Origin: an uncultured Bacillota bacterium
Lineage (GTDB): Bacteria > Bacillota > Clostridia > Peptostreptococcales > Anaerovoracaceae
Assembly (NCBI GenBank): GCA_958448635.1
Contig: CAUDEQ010000001.1
Coordinates: 8,289 to 72,288 of the forward strand
Direction: 5' to 3'
Length of the DNA stretch: 64,000 nucleotides
The notes under the pieces are model-generated. The model had not been told where the DNA came from and made no database searches. It worked only from the letters and a program-made list of their open reading frames with translations. Shown here one piece after another: positions 20,121-28,483 of this stretch (position 1 is its first letter; each line of letters starts with the position of its first letter). The position numbers and the translations under genes were made by a program.

Positions 20121-21041
20121 ATGGATAAAAACACTGAAAAAATACTGATGAAGCTTCCGGATGAAGTAAAGAGCAGACTTCTGCGGCTTCCTGAGCGTTT
20201 CATTTCAGATTTTGAGGAAATAAGGGTAAAGAGCAGATGCAGCACTATGGTCATAAGCTGCGGTAGAGAGATGAGTCTAAATGACGCAGAATATATGACT
20301 CCGGAGCTCCTGGAGGAGATACTCAACAGACTGCTCAACTATTCATATTACGCATATGAGGAGGAACTGTCCAAGGGATACATAACCATTGAGGGCGGCC
20401 ACAGAGTCGGTGTATGCGGTAGGGTTGTGCTTAACAATGGCAGAGTTCATACCATAAAGGATATCTCATCGATGAACATAAGGCGTAGCCGCCAGATAAT
20501 AGGCTCTGCAGGAAAGATCATGGGCTCCGTTGTCGACATGAACAGCCGCAGGATATTCAATACGCTAATCATCTCTCCTCCCAAGTGCGGCAAGACTACA
20601 CTGCTGAGAGATATAGCCAGAAGCCTTAGCATCATGGGCTGGAGAGTGGGTATATGTGATGAACGATCTGAGATAGCAGGCTGCAGCAATGGAGATACAG
20701 GCTACGATCTGGGCTGCCGAACAGATATTCTTGACGGCTGTCCAAAGGCTCAGGGAATAATGATGCTGATAAGAGCCATGTCGCCTGATGTGATCATCAC
20801 AGATGAAATCGGAAAGAAGGAGGATGTGGCTGCCATCGAAAGTGCCATGTATGCCGGAGTGAAGACAATCACCTCCATTCACGGCAACAGTTACGAAGAG
20901 GTCGTTTCTTCGACAGTAGGGGAGCTGATTCTCAATCGTGTATTCGAAACGCTAATATTCCTGTCGTCGGAGCCTTCTACAGGTACAGTGAGAAAAGTCA
21001 TGAAGCTGGCAGGTATGAAAAGAGGTGATGCAGATGCTTAA
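20121..21041 (+). CDS. spoIIIAA: Stage III sporulation protein AA, secretion ATPase
   Basis: 306 residues, an AAA+ ATPase of the type II/IV secretion superfamily that powers the mother-cell side of the SpoIIIA-SpoIIQ channel. Walker A is PPKCGKTTLLRD (about residue 155), Walker B is VIITDEIGKKED (about residue 228), followed by the SIHG histidine-box motif. An open frame reaches back to a TTG at 20064, but that lies inside the probable promoter. ATG 20121 gives the family length (about 307) and is preceded by AAAGG, though at short spacing. First gene of the eight-gene operon. Confidence 0.94.
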   Translation: MDKNTEKILMKLPDEVKSRLLRLPERFISDFEEIRVKSRCSTMVISCGREMSLNDAEYMTPELLEEILNRLLNYSYYAYEEELSKGYITIEGGHRVGVCGRVVLNNGRVHTIKDISSMNIRRSRQIIGSAGKIMGSVVDMNSRRIFNTLIISPPKCGKTTLLRDIARSLSIMGWRVGICDERSEIAGCSNGDTGYDLGCRTDILDGCPKAQGIMMLIRAMSPDVIITDEIGKKEDVAAIESAMYAGVKTITSIHGNSYEEVVSSTVGELILNRVFETLIFLSSEPSTGTVRKVMKLAGMKRGDADA

Positions 21042-21546
21042 GATGGCAGGATGCGTGATGGTTTTCGTCGGCTGCCTGTTTATGGGATATTTTAAAGCTC
21101 TTTCCTTCAGGGGACGATGCATAGAGCTGGAAAATATCCTTGAGATTCTGAAGCTGATGGAGCTGGAAATAACCTACAGAAAGGAGCCTCTGGCAAAGAT
21201 GTTCAGGAAAGTCTCGGAATCGAGGAAATGCTGGTTTACCAATATCCTTGTGACATGCAGCGATATGATGGAAATCAAATATTCTCTCAGGGATTCGTGG
21301 ACAACGGCTCTAAATGAATGGCAGGCAGGCTGTCCTCTGGAAAAGGAGGATGTGGATATATTGCGTGATATGGTGTCAGGTCTTGGGAGAAGTGATTCTC
21401 GCAGTCAGTCCAGAATATTTACGCCTGCGGCTTTAAGGCTTGAAGCTAATCTTAAAAAGGCAGCAGAGCGGGAAGAAAAGCTGGGGAGAATGTACAAGGC
21501 TCTGGGAACGGCTGCCGGTATCGTCATCGTTATCCTGATAATTTGA
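21034..21546 (+). CDS. spoIIIAB: Stage III sporulation protein AB
   Basis: 170 residues (Bacillus 171). An N-terminal transmembrane helix (about 3-20) is followed by a helical cytoplasmic domain related to type II secretion GspF, with FRGRCIELENILEILKLMELEITYRKEPL, and a C-terminal hydrophobic anchor ending GTAAGIVIVILII. It is a component of the mother-cell channel needed for late forespore sigma-G activity. ATG 21034 is selected because AGAGGTG lies 6 bases upstream; upstream GTG and ATG codons overlap that site. It overlaps spoIIIAA by 8 bases. Confidence 0.93.
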   Translation: MLKMAGCVMVFVGCLFMGYFKALSFRGRCIELENILEILKLMELEITYRKEPLAKMFRKVSESRKCWFTNILVTCSDMMEIKYSLRDSWTTALNEWQAGCPLEKEDVDILRDMVSGLGRSDSRSQSRIFTPAALRLEANLKKAAEREEKLGRMYKALGTAAGIVIVILII

Positions 21547-21559
21547 AGAGGTGTTTCAT

Positions 21560-21754
21560 ATGGAAATAGATATAATATTCAAGATTGCTGCCATAGGTAT
21601 CGCTACGGCTGTTCTCAACCAGGTGCTTATAAAGGCGGGGCGTGATGAACAGGCGATGCTCACAACTCTTGCAGGGGTAATAATCGTACTCATGCTTGTT
21701 ATACAGATGGTGACAGAGTTTTTTGATGCAGTAAGAACTTTTGTGGAGTTCTAG
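21560..21754 (+). CDS. spoIIIAC: Stage III sporulation protein AC
   Basis: 64 residues, two transmembrane segments, matching SpoIIIAC size and the pattern IDIIFKIAAIGIATAVLNQVL then a KAGRDEQAML loop and TTLAGVIIVLMLVIQMV. It is a small integral membrane subunit of the SpoIIIA complex. The ATG at 21560 has AGAGGTG six bases upstream; the GTG at 21551 overlaps that site and is rejected as a start. Confidence 0.93.
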   Translation: MEIDIIFKIAAIGIATAVLNQVLIKAGRDEQAMLTTLAGVIIVLMLVIQMVTEFFDAVRTFVEF

Positions 21755-21764
21755 AGGTTTCACG

Positions 21765-22151
21765 GTGGAAATACTTAAAATAGCCGCTATTGCCATAACA
21801 GGCGTACTGCTGGCGGCGCTCATAAAGAACACCAGCAGGGAGATATCCCTCTATGTCATCTTTGCCACGGCGATATTGATAGTTCTTGCAATCATCGACA
21901 GGCTGGCAGGTATATTCATCTTTTTAGAGGATATCTACGATAACGTTACCTATGGGAGAGAGTTCTTTCCTGTGATAATAAAGGTCCTGGCAGTGGCATA
22001 CATAACCGACTTTACCGCTCAGCTCTGCAAGGATGCCGGAGAGAACTCCGTGGGATCGAAGGTGGAGCTGGCAGGAAAAATAACTATATTTTATATTGCC
22101 ATGCCCATCCTTACGTCCATACTTGGGCTGATAAAGCAGCTTCTGGGTTGA
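21765..22151 (+). CDS. spoIIIAD: Stage III sporulation protein AD
   Basis: 128 residues (Bacillus 133), four hydrophobic spans. It begins EILKIAAIAITGVLLAALIK, the SpoIIIAC/AD family pattern, and contains FPVIIKVLAVAYITDFTAQLCKDAGE, a SpoIIIAD hallmark, with AGKITIFYIAMPI near the end. GTG at 21765 is chosen: AGAGGT lies 6 bases upstream. The earlier in-frame TTG at 21741 lies within spoIIIAC and has no ribosome site. It begins 10 bases after spoIIIAC. Confidence 0.93.
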   Translation: MEILKIAAIAITGVLLAALIKNTSREISLYVIFATAILIVLAIIDRLAGIFIFLEDIYDNVTYGREFFPVIIKVLAVAYITDFTAQLCKDAGENSVGSKVELAGKITIFYIAMPILTSILGLIKQLLG

Positions 22152-22171
22152 ATGATGAACGGGGAGATAAT

Positions 22172-23266
22172 ATGGATCATCAACAGATAATAGACGAACA
22201 GCTGGGATCGATGGACATGACAGAGCTGGAAAGAATGGTGGAGGACACCCCATATGCATCTGAAATATTTGACGATTTGTCAGTAGAGGGTATAATACAT
22301 GAGCTTATGAACGGGCAGCCGCTCTTCGATTCGGAAAACATACTCGACAACCTTCTGGACCTGTTTCTTCTTGAAATAAGAAGCGCAGTGGTGCTTGGGT
22401 GTCAGATTCTCATAGTATGCATCTTCACAGGTCTTCTGTCCAACATGTCCAATTCTTTCGGTAACAAGACAGTATCATCTCTCGGCACGATTATATGCAG
22501 CTTTATAATAATTGCACTTTGCACGGGAAGCTTCTATCAGACGTATGAAACATGCAGCATGACGATGGAAACCATGACATCTTCCATGGGTATACTTCTT
22601 CCCATCATGATACCGCTTCTAATATCCATGGGCGGCTTTTCATCCGGAAGCATAATGAACCCTGTGATACTCGGAGCTGTAACGGGATTCAACTTCATAA
22701 TGCAGCACATAGTGCTGCCGCTGATTTTCTTATCGGTGATATTCCTTCTGATAAACAGTATAACAGAACGTGATTATATTCGTAAGCTTTCCGTGTTCCT
22801 CAGGAGACTGGGGCTTTTTATCACAGGACTTACAATCACGATATTTTCGGGAATAACAGCCATTCAGGGGATAGTGACCAAATCAGCCGACGGCATTCTG
22901 ATGAACACCGCCAGATTTTCAATAGATAATTTCGTTCCCATAATCGGAGGCTTTGCTGCAGATTCTCTTGATATGGTTATAAGCTGCATAGGGCTGATAA
23001 AAAATGCCGTAGGGATAGTGGGAATCGTTCTGATAATATCGCTGCTGATACTTCCGGTAATAAAGCTTCTTGCCATTGCAGCCGTATATAAGATAACAGC
23101 AATTGCGGCAGAGCCCGTGGCCAGTAAAAATATATCCGACAGTCTCAATGAAATAGGTACGGCGGCAGTTACCATGACAGTGGTTCTCGGTGCGGGAGCT
23201 TTCATGTTCCTGATTTTCATAACCATAATCATGGGTATGGGAGGAGGAAGCATGTGGACATCGTAA
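22172..23266 (+). CDS. spoIIIAE: Stage III sporulation protein AE
   Basis: 364 residues. After an acidic N-terminal stretch (about 1-70) come several transmembrane helices. Family marks are LEIRSAVVLGCQILIVCIFTGLLSNM, TCSMTMETMTSSMGILLPIMIPLL, and ITAIQGIVTKSADGILMNTARFSIDNFVPIIGG. SpoIIIAE is a polytopic membrane subunit of the SpoIIIA-SpoIIQ feeding channel. ATG 22172 is preceded by GGGGAGA at 5 bases. The final 13 bases overlap the GTG start of spoIIIAF. Confidence 0.94.
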   Translation: MDHQQIIDEQLGSMDMTELERMVEDTPYASEIFDDLSVEGIIHELMNGQPLFDSENILDNLLDLFLLEIRSAVVLGCQILIVCIFTGLLSNMSNSFGNKTVSSLGTIICSFIIIALCTGSFYQTYETCSMTMETMTSSMGILLPIMIPLLISMGGFSSGSIMNPVILGAVTGFNFIMQHIVLPLIFLSVIFLLINSITERDYIRKLSVFLRRLGLFITGLTITIFSGITAIQGIVTKSADGILMNTARFSIDNFVPIIGGFAADSLDMVISCIGLIKNAVGIVGIVLIISLLILPVIKLLAIAAVYKITAIAAEPVASKNISDSLNEIGTAAVTMTVVLGAGAFMFLIFITIIMGMGGGSMWTS

Positions 23267-23427
23267 AGGATTGGATATGCAATATGTTTATAATGATACT
23301 TTCACTTTCGTTCATGGAAATGCTGTTGCCGGACACATCAATATCGAAATATATCAAATTCATCTTTTCTCTTGTGATTATGGCTGCCGTCATATATCCG
23401 CTGGCAGGGTTTATTGTGGAATATTAA
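23254..23427 (+). CDS. spoIIIAF: Minimal stage III sporulation protein AF (membrane segment only)
   Basis: 57 residues encoded between spoIIIAE and spoIIIAG, exactly where SpoIIIAF belongs. GTG 23254 has GGAGG six bases upstream. The peptide has two hydrophobic helices joined by MEMLLPDTSISKYIKF, which matches the diagnostic (D/E)MLLPSSSMxKYxKx loop of Bacillus SpoIIIAF. Bacillus SpoIIIAF is ~206 residues: two N-terminal helices plus a soluble ring-building-motif domain outside the membrane. Here translation stops right after helix two (FIVEY, then TAA) and only 37 bases remain before spoIIIAG, so the soluble domain is missing altogether with no frameshifted remnant. Either the domain is dispensable in this lineage or another protein supplies it. 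Confidence 0.85.
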   Translation: MDIVKDWICNMFIMILSLSFMEMLLPDTSISKYIKFIFSLVIMAAVIYPLAGFIVEY

Positions 23428-23464
23428 TGGATTAATACTATATAAATATACAGGAGGGTTTAAA

Positions 23465-23875
23465 TTGCTGAGTAAACTGTTAAACGATCCGGCGTTCAGG
23501 GAAAAAGGGCTGAAGATCATAGCTGTACTCATAATCCTTGCCGTCGTGCTTCTTTCCTTCGATGTTTTGACACAGACGAAGGACGGAAGAAGGCAGATAG
23601 TTGACGATGACGGAGGAACGGAGGCGGAGCTGTGTGCGATACTTTCCGATATAGAGGGTGTGGGCGAGGTGGACGTCATGCTTCAGTACGATGATTCGGA
23701 AAAGATAACGGGAGCTATAGTGACAGCAGAGGGAGCAGGCGATCCCGTTGTGAGGAACAATGTTGTCAAGGCAGTCATGGCATTGTTCGATATATCTGCA
23801 TCAGGTGTGGAGGTGTTCGAAAAAAGCTCGGCAGGATCAGTTAAGGAGGATAGAGTCAATGAAAATCAAAGGTAA
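23465..23875 (+). CDS. spoIIIAG: Stage III sporulation protein AG
   Basis: 136 residues, shorter than the Bacillus protein (~229). One transmembrane helix (about 18-36: IIAVLIILAVVLLSFDVL) precedes an extracytoplasmic ring-building-motif domain beginning ELCAILSDIEGVGEVDVMLQYDD, the SpoIIIAG signature. SpoIIIAG forms the large mother-cell ring of the channel. TTG 23465 is taken as the start because AGGAGGG lies 6-7 bases upstream. The linker found in longer homologues is reduced. It overlaps spoIIIAH by 17 bases. Confidence 0.88.
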   Translation: MLSKLLNDPAFREKGLKIIAVLIILAVVLLSFDVLTQTKDGRRQIVDDDGGTEAELCAILSDIEGVGEVDVMLQYDDSEKITGAIVTAEGAGDPVVRNNVVKAVMALFDISASGVEVFEKSSAGSVKEDRVNENQR

Positions 23876-24404
23876 AGATCATTCGTTCATAAGACAGAAC
23901 AGAAAGAAGATAACTGCGACGGCTGCGCTGGTGCTATGCTTAGGCATATATGCAGTTACAGGCAGCCTGATGACGGAGGAGACGGGAAGCGATGATATAC
24001 CCCTGCACGACGGTGATGTGCTGGTGACATCCGATGATATCAGCGATATGGAAAACACGGATACATACATGCAGGAGCTGAGGGCAACGCTGGACATGGA
24101 CAGAAATGAGATAATATCCATGCTTGAAGATGCAGAGGCATCCGCACCTACGGCTGAGGAAAAGAAGAATGCATCGCGTGAGAAAATGAAGCTTCTGGAA
24201 TACATGGAACAGGAAAAAACGGTGGAAGCATTGATAAAGAACAAGAACCTTCCCGATACCTTTGTGGTGATAACGGACAACGGTGTGAACGTTACCGTAA
24301 ATACAGAAAAGCTGGATCAGCCCACTGTAACTAAAATCTGTGAAATAATAATGAGACAGACGGACAGGAAGGCAAGTGAAATTGTGGTGCAGGATGCGTC
24401 ATGA
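23859..24404 (+). CDS. spoIIIAH: Stage III sporulation protein AH
   Basis: 181 residues. A basic N-terminus (RQNRKK) and one transmembrane helix (about 17-35) are followed by an acidic linker and the YscJ/FliF-like domain: SREKMKLLEYMEQEKTVEALIKNKNLPDTFVVITDNGVNVTV. In Bacillus this domain zips with forespore SpoIIQ across the intermembrane space to form the channel and drive engulfment. ATG 23859 has AAGGAGG nine bases upstream. It is the last gene of the operon. Confidence 0.92.
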   Translation: MKIKGKDHSFIRQNRKKITATAALVLCLGIYAVTGSLMTEETGSDDIPLHDGDVLVTSDDISDMENTDTYMQELRATLDMDRNEIISMLEDAEASAPTAEEKKNASREKMKLLEYMEQEKTVEALIKNKNLPDTFVVITDNGVNVTVNTEKLDQPTVTKICEIIMRQTDRKASEIVVQDAS

Positions 24405-24408
24405 CAGA

Positions 24409-24437
24409 TTGTAATTTTATCTTGAATTTGTTATAAT
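24409..24437 (+). promoter_or_regulatory. Sigma-A-type promoter for the Asp23-nusB unit
   Basis: TTGTAA (24409-24414), 17-base spacer, perfect TATAAT (24432-24437), directly after the spoIIIAH stop. It gives the following growth genes vegetative expression independent of the sporulation operon. Confidence 0.75.
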
Positions 24438-24476
24438 AAATCCCAAAGGCAATACTTAATGATTCAGGGAATTAAT

Positions 24477-24857
24477 ATGGTATACAATGACGATATAATA
24501 AAGGTTTCCGATGAGGTCGTCGCTGTGTGTGCAGTCAATTCCACATTGAAAACAGAAGGAGTTGCAAGTCTCGCCGGAGGCTTTTCCAACGCTCTCTCAA
24601 GGAATTTTCTGGGCAAGGAGCTGATGTCCAAGGGAATAAAGGTCAGCCAGTCTGATGAAGGCGTTGAAATAGATGTACATATCATCGTAAAATACCGCGT
24701 GAAGATACCTGCAGTGGCATGGGATATCCAGGAAAATGTCAAGAAGGAAATACAGTCCATGACGGGTCTTGCGGTAAAAGCAGTAAATATACACGTACAA
24801 GGTGTTGAAATACCATCGGAAGGAAGCAATACAGATGACCAGAAACAAAGCACGTGA
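24477..24857 (+). CDS. Asp23/Gls24-family envelope stress protein
   Basis: 126 residues, an Asp23 domain protein like Bacillus YqhY: VSDEVVAVCAVNSTLKTEGVASLAGGF at the N-terminus and VEIDVHIIVKYRVKIPAVAWDIQENVKKEI in the middle. Family members are linked to cell envelope or acetyl-CoA carboxylase homeostasis; the molecular role is unsettled. The Bacillus order yqhY-nusB is kept here. Starts are possible at ATG 24459 or ATG 24477; the second has AGGGA six bases upstream. It overlaps nusB by 23 bases. Confidence 0.88.
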   Translation: MVYNDDIIKVSDEVVAVCAVNSTLKTEGVASLAGGFSNALSRNFLGKELMSKGIKVSQSDEGVEIDVHIIVKYRVKIPAVAWDIQENVKKEIQSMTGLAVKAVNIHVQGVEIPSEGSNTDDQKQST

Positions 24858-25236
24858 GATTCTCATGCAGATAATGTATGAAATGGATATGTCCAAGACA
24901 ATGGATCGCAATACAGCAGAGGCTCTGACGGAAAAAAAGCTGTCGGGCAATCATATGGAGAGAGGCAGGCGTCTCATATTGAGCATTATCAACGATCTTC
25001 CTGCCATAGATGATGAAATAAACAGACACAGCAGATCATGGAAGACCAGCAGGATGCCAAAGGTGGATCTGGCCATAATGAGGCTGGCTTCAGGAGAGCT
25101 CAAGTACAATGAAGATGTTCCGCAGGCTGTAGTGATAAACGAAGCCATAAACATGGCGAAAAAATACGGTACAGAAAGATCAGCTAGATTTGTCCACGGC
25201 GTCTTGGGCGCCATAGCCAATGACAATGAGCAGTAG
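24835..25236 (+). CDS. nusB: Transcription antitermination factor NusB
   Basis: 133 residues. It begins TRNKAREILMQIMYEMDM and carries the helices SRSWKTSRMPKVDLAIMRLASGEL and VPQAVVINEAINMAKKYGTERSARFVHGVLGAI, the NusB C-terminal signature. With NusE (S10) it binds boxA RNA in rRNA leaders and suppresses termination. ATG 24835 with GGAAGGAAG upstream is chosen; the frame reaches back to 24802 without a ribosome site. It overlaps the TsaD-like gene by 17 bases. Confidence 0.95.
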   Translation: MTRNKAREILMQIMYEMDMSKTMDRNTAEALTEKKLSGNHMERGRRLILSIINDLPAIDDEINRHSRSWKTSRMPKVDLAIMRLASGELKYNEDVPQAVVINEAINMAKKYGTERSARFVHGVLGAIANDNEQ

Positions 25237-26185
25237 ATATATTCTGGGTATAGATACCAGCAATTACAAGACATCCTTAGCTGTAGTGGACGACAGCATG
25301 GCAATATTATGCGACATCAGAAGATTTCTGAAGGTAAAACAGGGCGAAAAAGGATTGAGACAATCCGACGCCCTTTTTCAGCATGTGAGAAATCTTCCGG
25401 AGATGATGAAGGAAATGAGACAGCAGTTCAACGGTGAATTTTTAGGCGTTGCATACTCATCAAGGCCAAGACCTGTCGAAGGCTCGTATATGCCTGTATT
25501 TCTGGCAGGAAAAACCATCGCCGAATCACTGGGAGCGGCAATGAACATACCTGTAATGGAGTTTTCACATCAGGAGGGACATATAGAGGCTGTAAAATAT
25601 TTTTCGGATTTCAGAGATGAAAAGAGCCTGATGGTATGTCACTTTTCAGGAGGAACCACAGAGCTTCTTCGTGTTGACGACAATACAGGAGGCTATGACA
25701 TAAGTATAATCGGAGGAACTAAAGACATTTCCTTCGGACAAGTTCTGGACAGAGCAGGCGTAACTCTGAGAATGGAATTTCCCGCAGGCCGGGAGCTTGA
25801 TGATATGGCTGTAAGTGCGAAGACATCATCCGGCAGGCTGACAACGATAAAGGTTAAGGATGCGTTTCTAAACCTTTCGGGCATCGATACTCAAATCAAC
25901 AGAACATTGAAAGACGCTGAAGCTGAAGATATCAGCATGATAATCCGTGAGCTTTTTGAAAAGCTGTCTTCAGCAATGGCTGAAATGATAATACAGGGTG
26001 CATCCGCTTCAGGAATCACAAAGGTGATAATGGCGGGAGGAGTTTCCTCCAGCCGCTTCATAAGGAAGTATCTGGATGGTAAGCTCAAGGATACCGGCAT
26101 AACGGCGGTGTTCAACGATAACGGGCTGGCACAGGATAACGCTGTTGGCACAGCCCTGCTGGGAGGACGAAAGATATGGCGCTGA
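25220..26185 (+). CDS. TsaD/Kae1-like paralogue of unknown function
   Basis: 321 residues of the ASKHA ATPase fold. It starts YILGIDTSNYKTSLAVVD as in TsaD, has SRPRPVEGSYMPVFLAGKTIA, a metal motif HQEGH (TsaD has HMEGH), and the C-terminal nucleotide site VIMAGGVSSSRFIRKYL. True TsaD makes t6A in tRNA with TsaB and TsaE. This protein departs from TsaD in several blocks (e.g. YSSRPRP where TsaD has TxGPGLxGxL), so it is a paralogue of unknown activity, often labelled O-sialoglycoprotein endopeptidase. It sits between nusB and xseA, overlapping both (17 and 10 bases). Confidence 0.8.
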   Translation: MTMSSRYILGIDTSNYKTSLAVVDDSMAILCDIRRFLKVKQGEKGLRQSDALFQHVRNLPEMMKEMRQQFNGEFLGVAYSSRPRPVEGSYMPVFLAGKTIAESLGAAMNIPVMEFSHQEGHIEAVKYFSDFRDEKSLMVCHFSGGTTELLRVDDNTGGYDISIIGGTKDISFGQVLDRAGVTLRMEFPAGRELDDMAVSAKTSSGRLTTIKVKDAFLNLSGIDTQINRTLKDAEAEDISMIIRELFEKLSSAMAEMIIQGASASGITKVIMAGGVSSSRFIRKYLDGKLKDTGITAVFNDNGLAQDNAVGTALLGGRKIWR

Positions 26186-27387
26186 AGCCTGTAAAAGTAT
26201 CACAACTTAACAGCTATATCAAACGATTGCTGCAGACAGATCCCATACTGGGAAATGTCTCAGTCATCGGTGAAATTTCAAATCTCAAATTTCACGGCTC
26301 AGGCCACGTCTATTTCTCTCTTAAGGATGAAACCGGTAAAGTCAGCTGTTTTCTTCCTGCGGGCAATGTGGGAAAGATAAACTTTGAGCTTGAGGAGGGG
26401 ATGGAGGTCACGGCTCACGGCTACATATACCTCTATGAACGAGGCGGAAGCTATTCCATAAATATCAGAGACATGGAAGCATCCGGCAAGGGAGATCTGG
26501 CGGCAGCCTTTGAAAAGCTGAAATCAAAGCTTCAGGCAGAGGGCCTTTTTTCACAGGAGCATAAGAAGCCTCTGCCTCAGTTTCCATATAAGGTGGCGGT
26601 TGTCACATCGCCTACAGGTGCGGCGGTTAGAGATATACTTAAGATAATAAAGCAGAAAAACAATATCGTGGATATCCTAGTATATCCTGTTCTGGTACAA
26701 GGTCCGGATGCAGCCGCCGACATAGCTGCGGCGCTGAAGGATATCAATGAAAAACACTGCGATGTTGACGTTATCATCGCAGGTCGTGGAGGCGGATCGG
26801 CAGAGGAGCTGTGGGCTTTCAACGAAGAAATCGTTGCAAGGAGCATTTTCGCATCAGAAATACCCATCATATCAGCGGTTGGTCATGAAACTGATTTTAC
26901 CATCGCCGATTTTGTTGCCGATCTAAGGGCTGAGACACCTACTGCAGCTGCGGAAAAAGCAGTTCCCGATACGGCTATGCTCATGGAATATGTTGAATCC
27001 GTAATGGTTGAAGCTCGAAGGAATCTTCGCATGGTGGTAAAGGACAGGGAGAAGAAGCTTCAGCTCCTTGATCCCAAGGTATTCCGGAGGGATATACAGG
27101 GAAGAATAGCCATGGAGCATATGCGCATAGACTCACTGATGGAAGATATGACTGAAAATATCCGCAAGCTCGTAAGAGAAAAACAGCACAGGCTTGAGCT
27201 GGCAGGTGAAACACTGAAAACCTCGGACCCAAAGGCTATACTGAAAAAAGGATATTCCGTAGTCACTGATGAGGACGGGAATATCTTGAGAGACGTTACG
27301 AGGCTCGCAGACAATCAGATAATCAACATAGAGGCTGCCATAGGCCATGCAAAAGCACGTATTGTAGATCAGAGAAAGGAATCGTGA
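26176..27387 (+). CDS. xseA: Exodeoxyribonuclease VII large subunit
   Basis: 403 residues. An N-terminal OB fold (about 1-100) with [29 protein letters not shown] is followed by the catalytic domain with [34 protein letters not shown] and [24 protein letters not shown]-type motif (here [10 protein letters not shown]), then a long coiled coil (about 265-345). It degrades single-stranded DNA from both ends with XseB. xseB follows after 1 base. Confidence 0.96.
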   Translation: [403 protein letters not shown]

Positions 27388-27388
27388 T

Positions 27389-27574
27389 ATGGAGGAAAAG
27401 AAAAACTTTGAAGAGCTGCTGAAGAAACTTGAAGATGCGTCCTCACGGCTTAAATCAGAAGACATCTCCATTGAGGATGCCATCAAAAGCTATGAAGAGG
27501 GAATAAAGTATTACAAAGAATGCAGTGAGATCCTGAAAAAAGCGGATCAGAAAATAGAGATGCTTACGAAATAA
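27389..27574 (+). CDS. xseB: Exodeoxyribonuclease VII small subunit
   Basis: 61 residues, a two-helix coiled-coil protein with the family pattern NFEELLKKLEDASSRLKSEDISIEDAIKSYEEG. Several copies coat the XseA stalk. It starts 1 base after xseA and ends 11 bases before ispA, the standard xseA-xseB-ispA-dxs-tlyA order. Confidence 0.95.
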   Translation: MEEKKNFEELLKKLEDASSRLKSEDISIEDAIKSYEEGIKYYKECSEILKKADQKIEMLTK

Positions 27575-27585
27575 GGAGGTGCAGT

Positions 27586-28482
27586 ATGAAGGAATACAGC
27601 TTTGAAGATTACAAGGAACTTGTCGAAGAACATCTTATGGATTTCATTCCTGAAGTCGACCACAAGAGCATAACGCTCTATGAGTCGATGAAATACAGCC
27701 TGACTGCAGGCGGCAAGAGGATAAGGCCTGTACTGCTGCTGGCAGCCTGCGACTTTTGCGGAGGCAACGTAGAGGAAGCGCTTCCATATGCCTGCGCCAT
27801 AGAATATATACACACGTATTCTCTGATACATGATGATCTTCCGTGCATGGACGATGACGATCTGAGACGTGGGATTCCGACAAATCACAAGGTTTATGGA
27901 GAAGCCATGGCCGTTCTGGCCGGTGACGGACTTCAGTCTGCTGCCTTCGAGGCCATGAACAGGGATATGATTCTGTATTTCGACAATGCGGACGCACTGA
28001 AGAAGCGAATTAAGGCATCCTATGAAATAAGCCGCGGCTCCGGCTGCAGAGGTATAGTGGCAGGGCAGGTGGCAGACATGGAAGCCATGGACAAGTCTTC
28101 CTCCAAAGAAATGCTTGATTATATACATCTTTCAAAGACGGCCGCCCTCATCGTGGCTGCTGTACGTGCAGGCGCTTATCTGGGAAATCCCGATAGTGAG
28201 ACTCTGGACAATCTCACAATCTTTGCCGAAAGCCTAGGGCTGGCATTCCAGATTCGCGACGATATCCTTGATGTGGAGGGAAGCGAAGAGGAGATGGGTA
28301 AAAAGGCAGGTATGGACTGCAAGAATAAGAAGGCGACATATCCTGCTCTTCACGGAATAGATGAGTCAAGAAGACGTCTTCAGGAGCTTACAGACACTGC
28401 AACTGACGCTTTGAAGCAGTATTACGATAATGCGGAAGTATTCACAAAGCTGGCTAATCAACTGGCTGTAAGAGGTTATTAA
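27586..28482 (+). CDS. ispA: Farnesyl/geranyl diphosphate synthase
   Basis: 298 residues, a trans-prenyl diphosphate synthase that condenses isopentenyl diphosphate with allylic diphosphates. The first Asp-rich motif is in HDDLPCMDDDDLRRG (about residue 83-97), the second is RDDILDVEG (about residue 224). GGKRIRP (about residue 44) binds diphosphate. AGGAGG precedes the ATG. With dxs directly downstream it forms an isoprenoid pair. Chain length (C10/C15/C20) cannot be fixed from the sequence alone; the position and similarity favour farnesyl diphosphate. Confidence 0.94.
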   Translation: MKEYSFEDYKELVEEHLMDFIPEVDHKSITLYESMKYSLTAGGKRIRPVLLLAACDFCGGNVEEALPYACAIEYIHTYSLIHDDLPCMDDDDLRRGIPTNHKVYGEAMAVLAGDGLQSAAFEAMNRDMILYFDNADALKKRIKASYEISRGSGCRGIVAGQVADMEAMDKSSSKEMLDYIHLSKTAALIVAAVRAGAYLGNPDSETLDNLTIFAESLGLAFQIRDDILDVEGSEEEMGKKAGMDCKNKKATYPALHGIDESRRRLQELTDTATDALKQYYDNAEVFTKLANQLAVRGY

Positions 28483-28483
28483 T

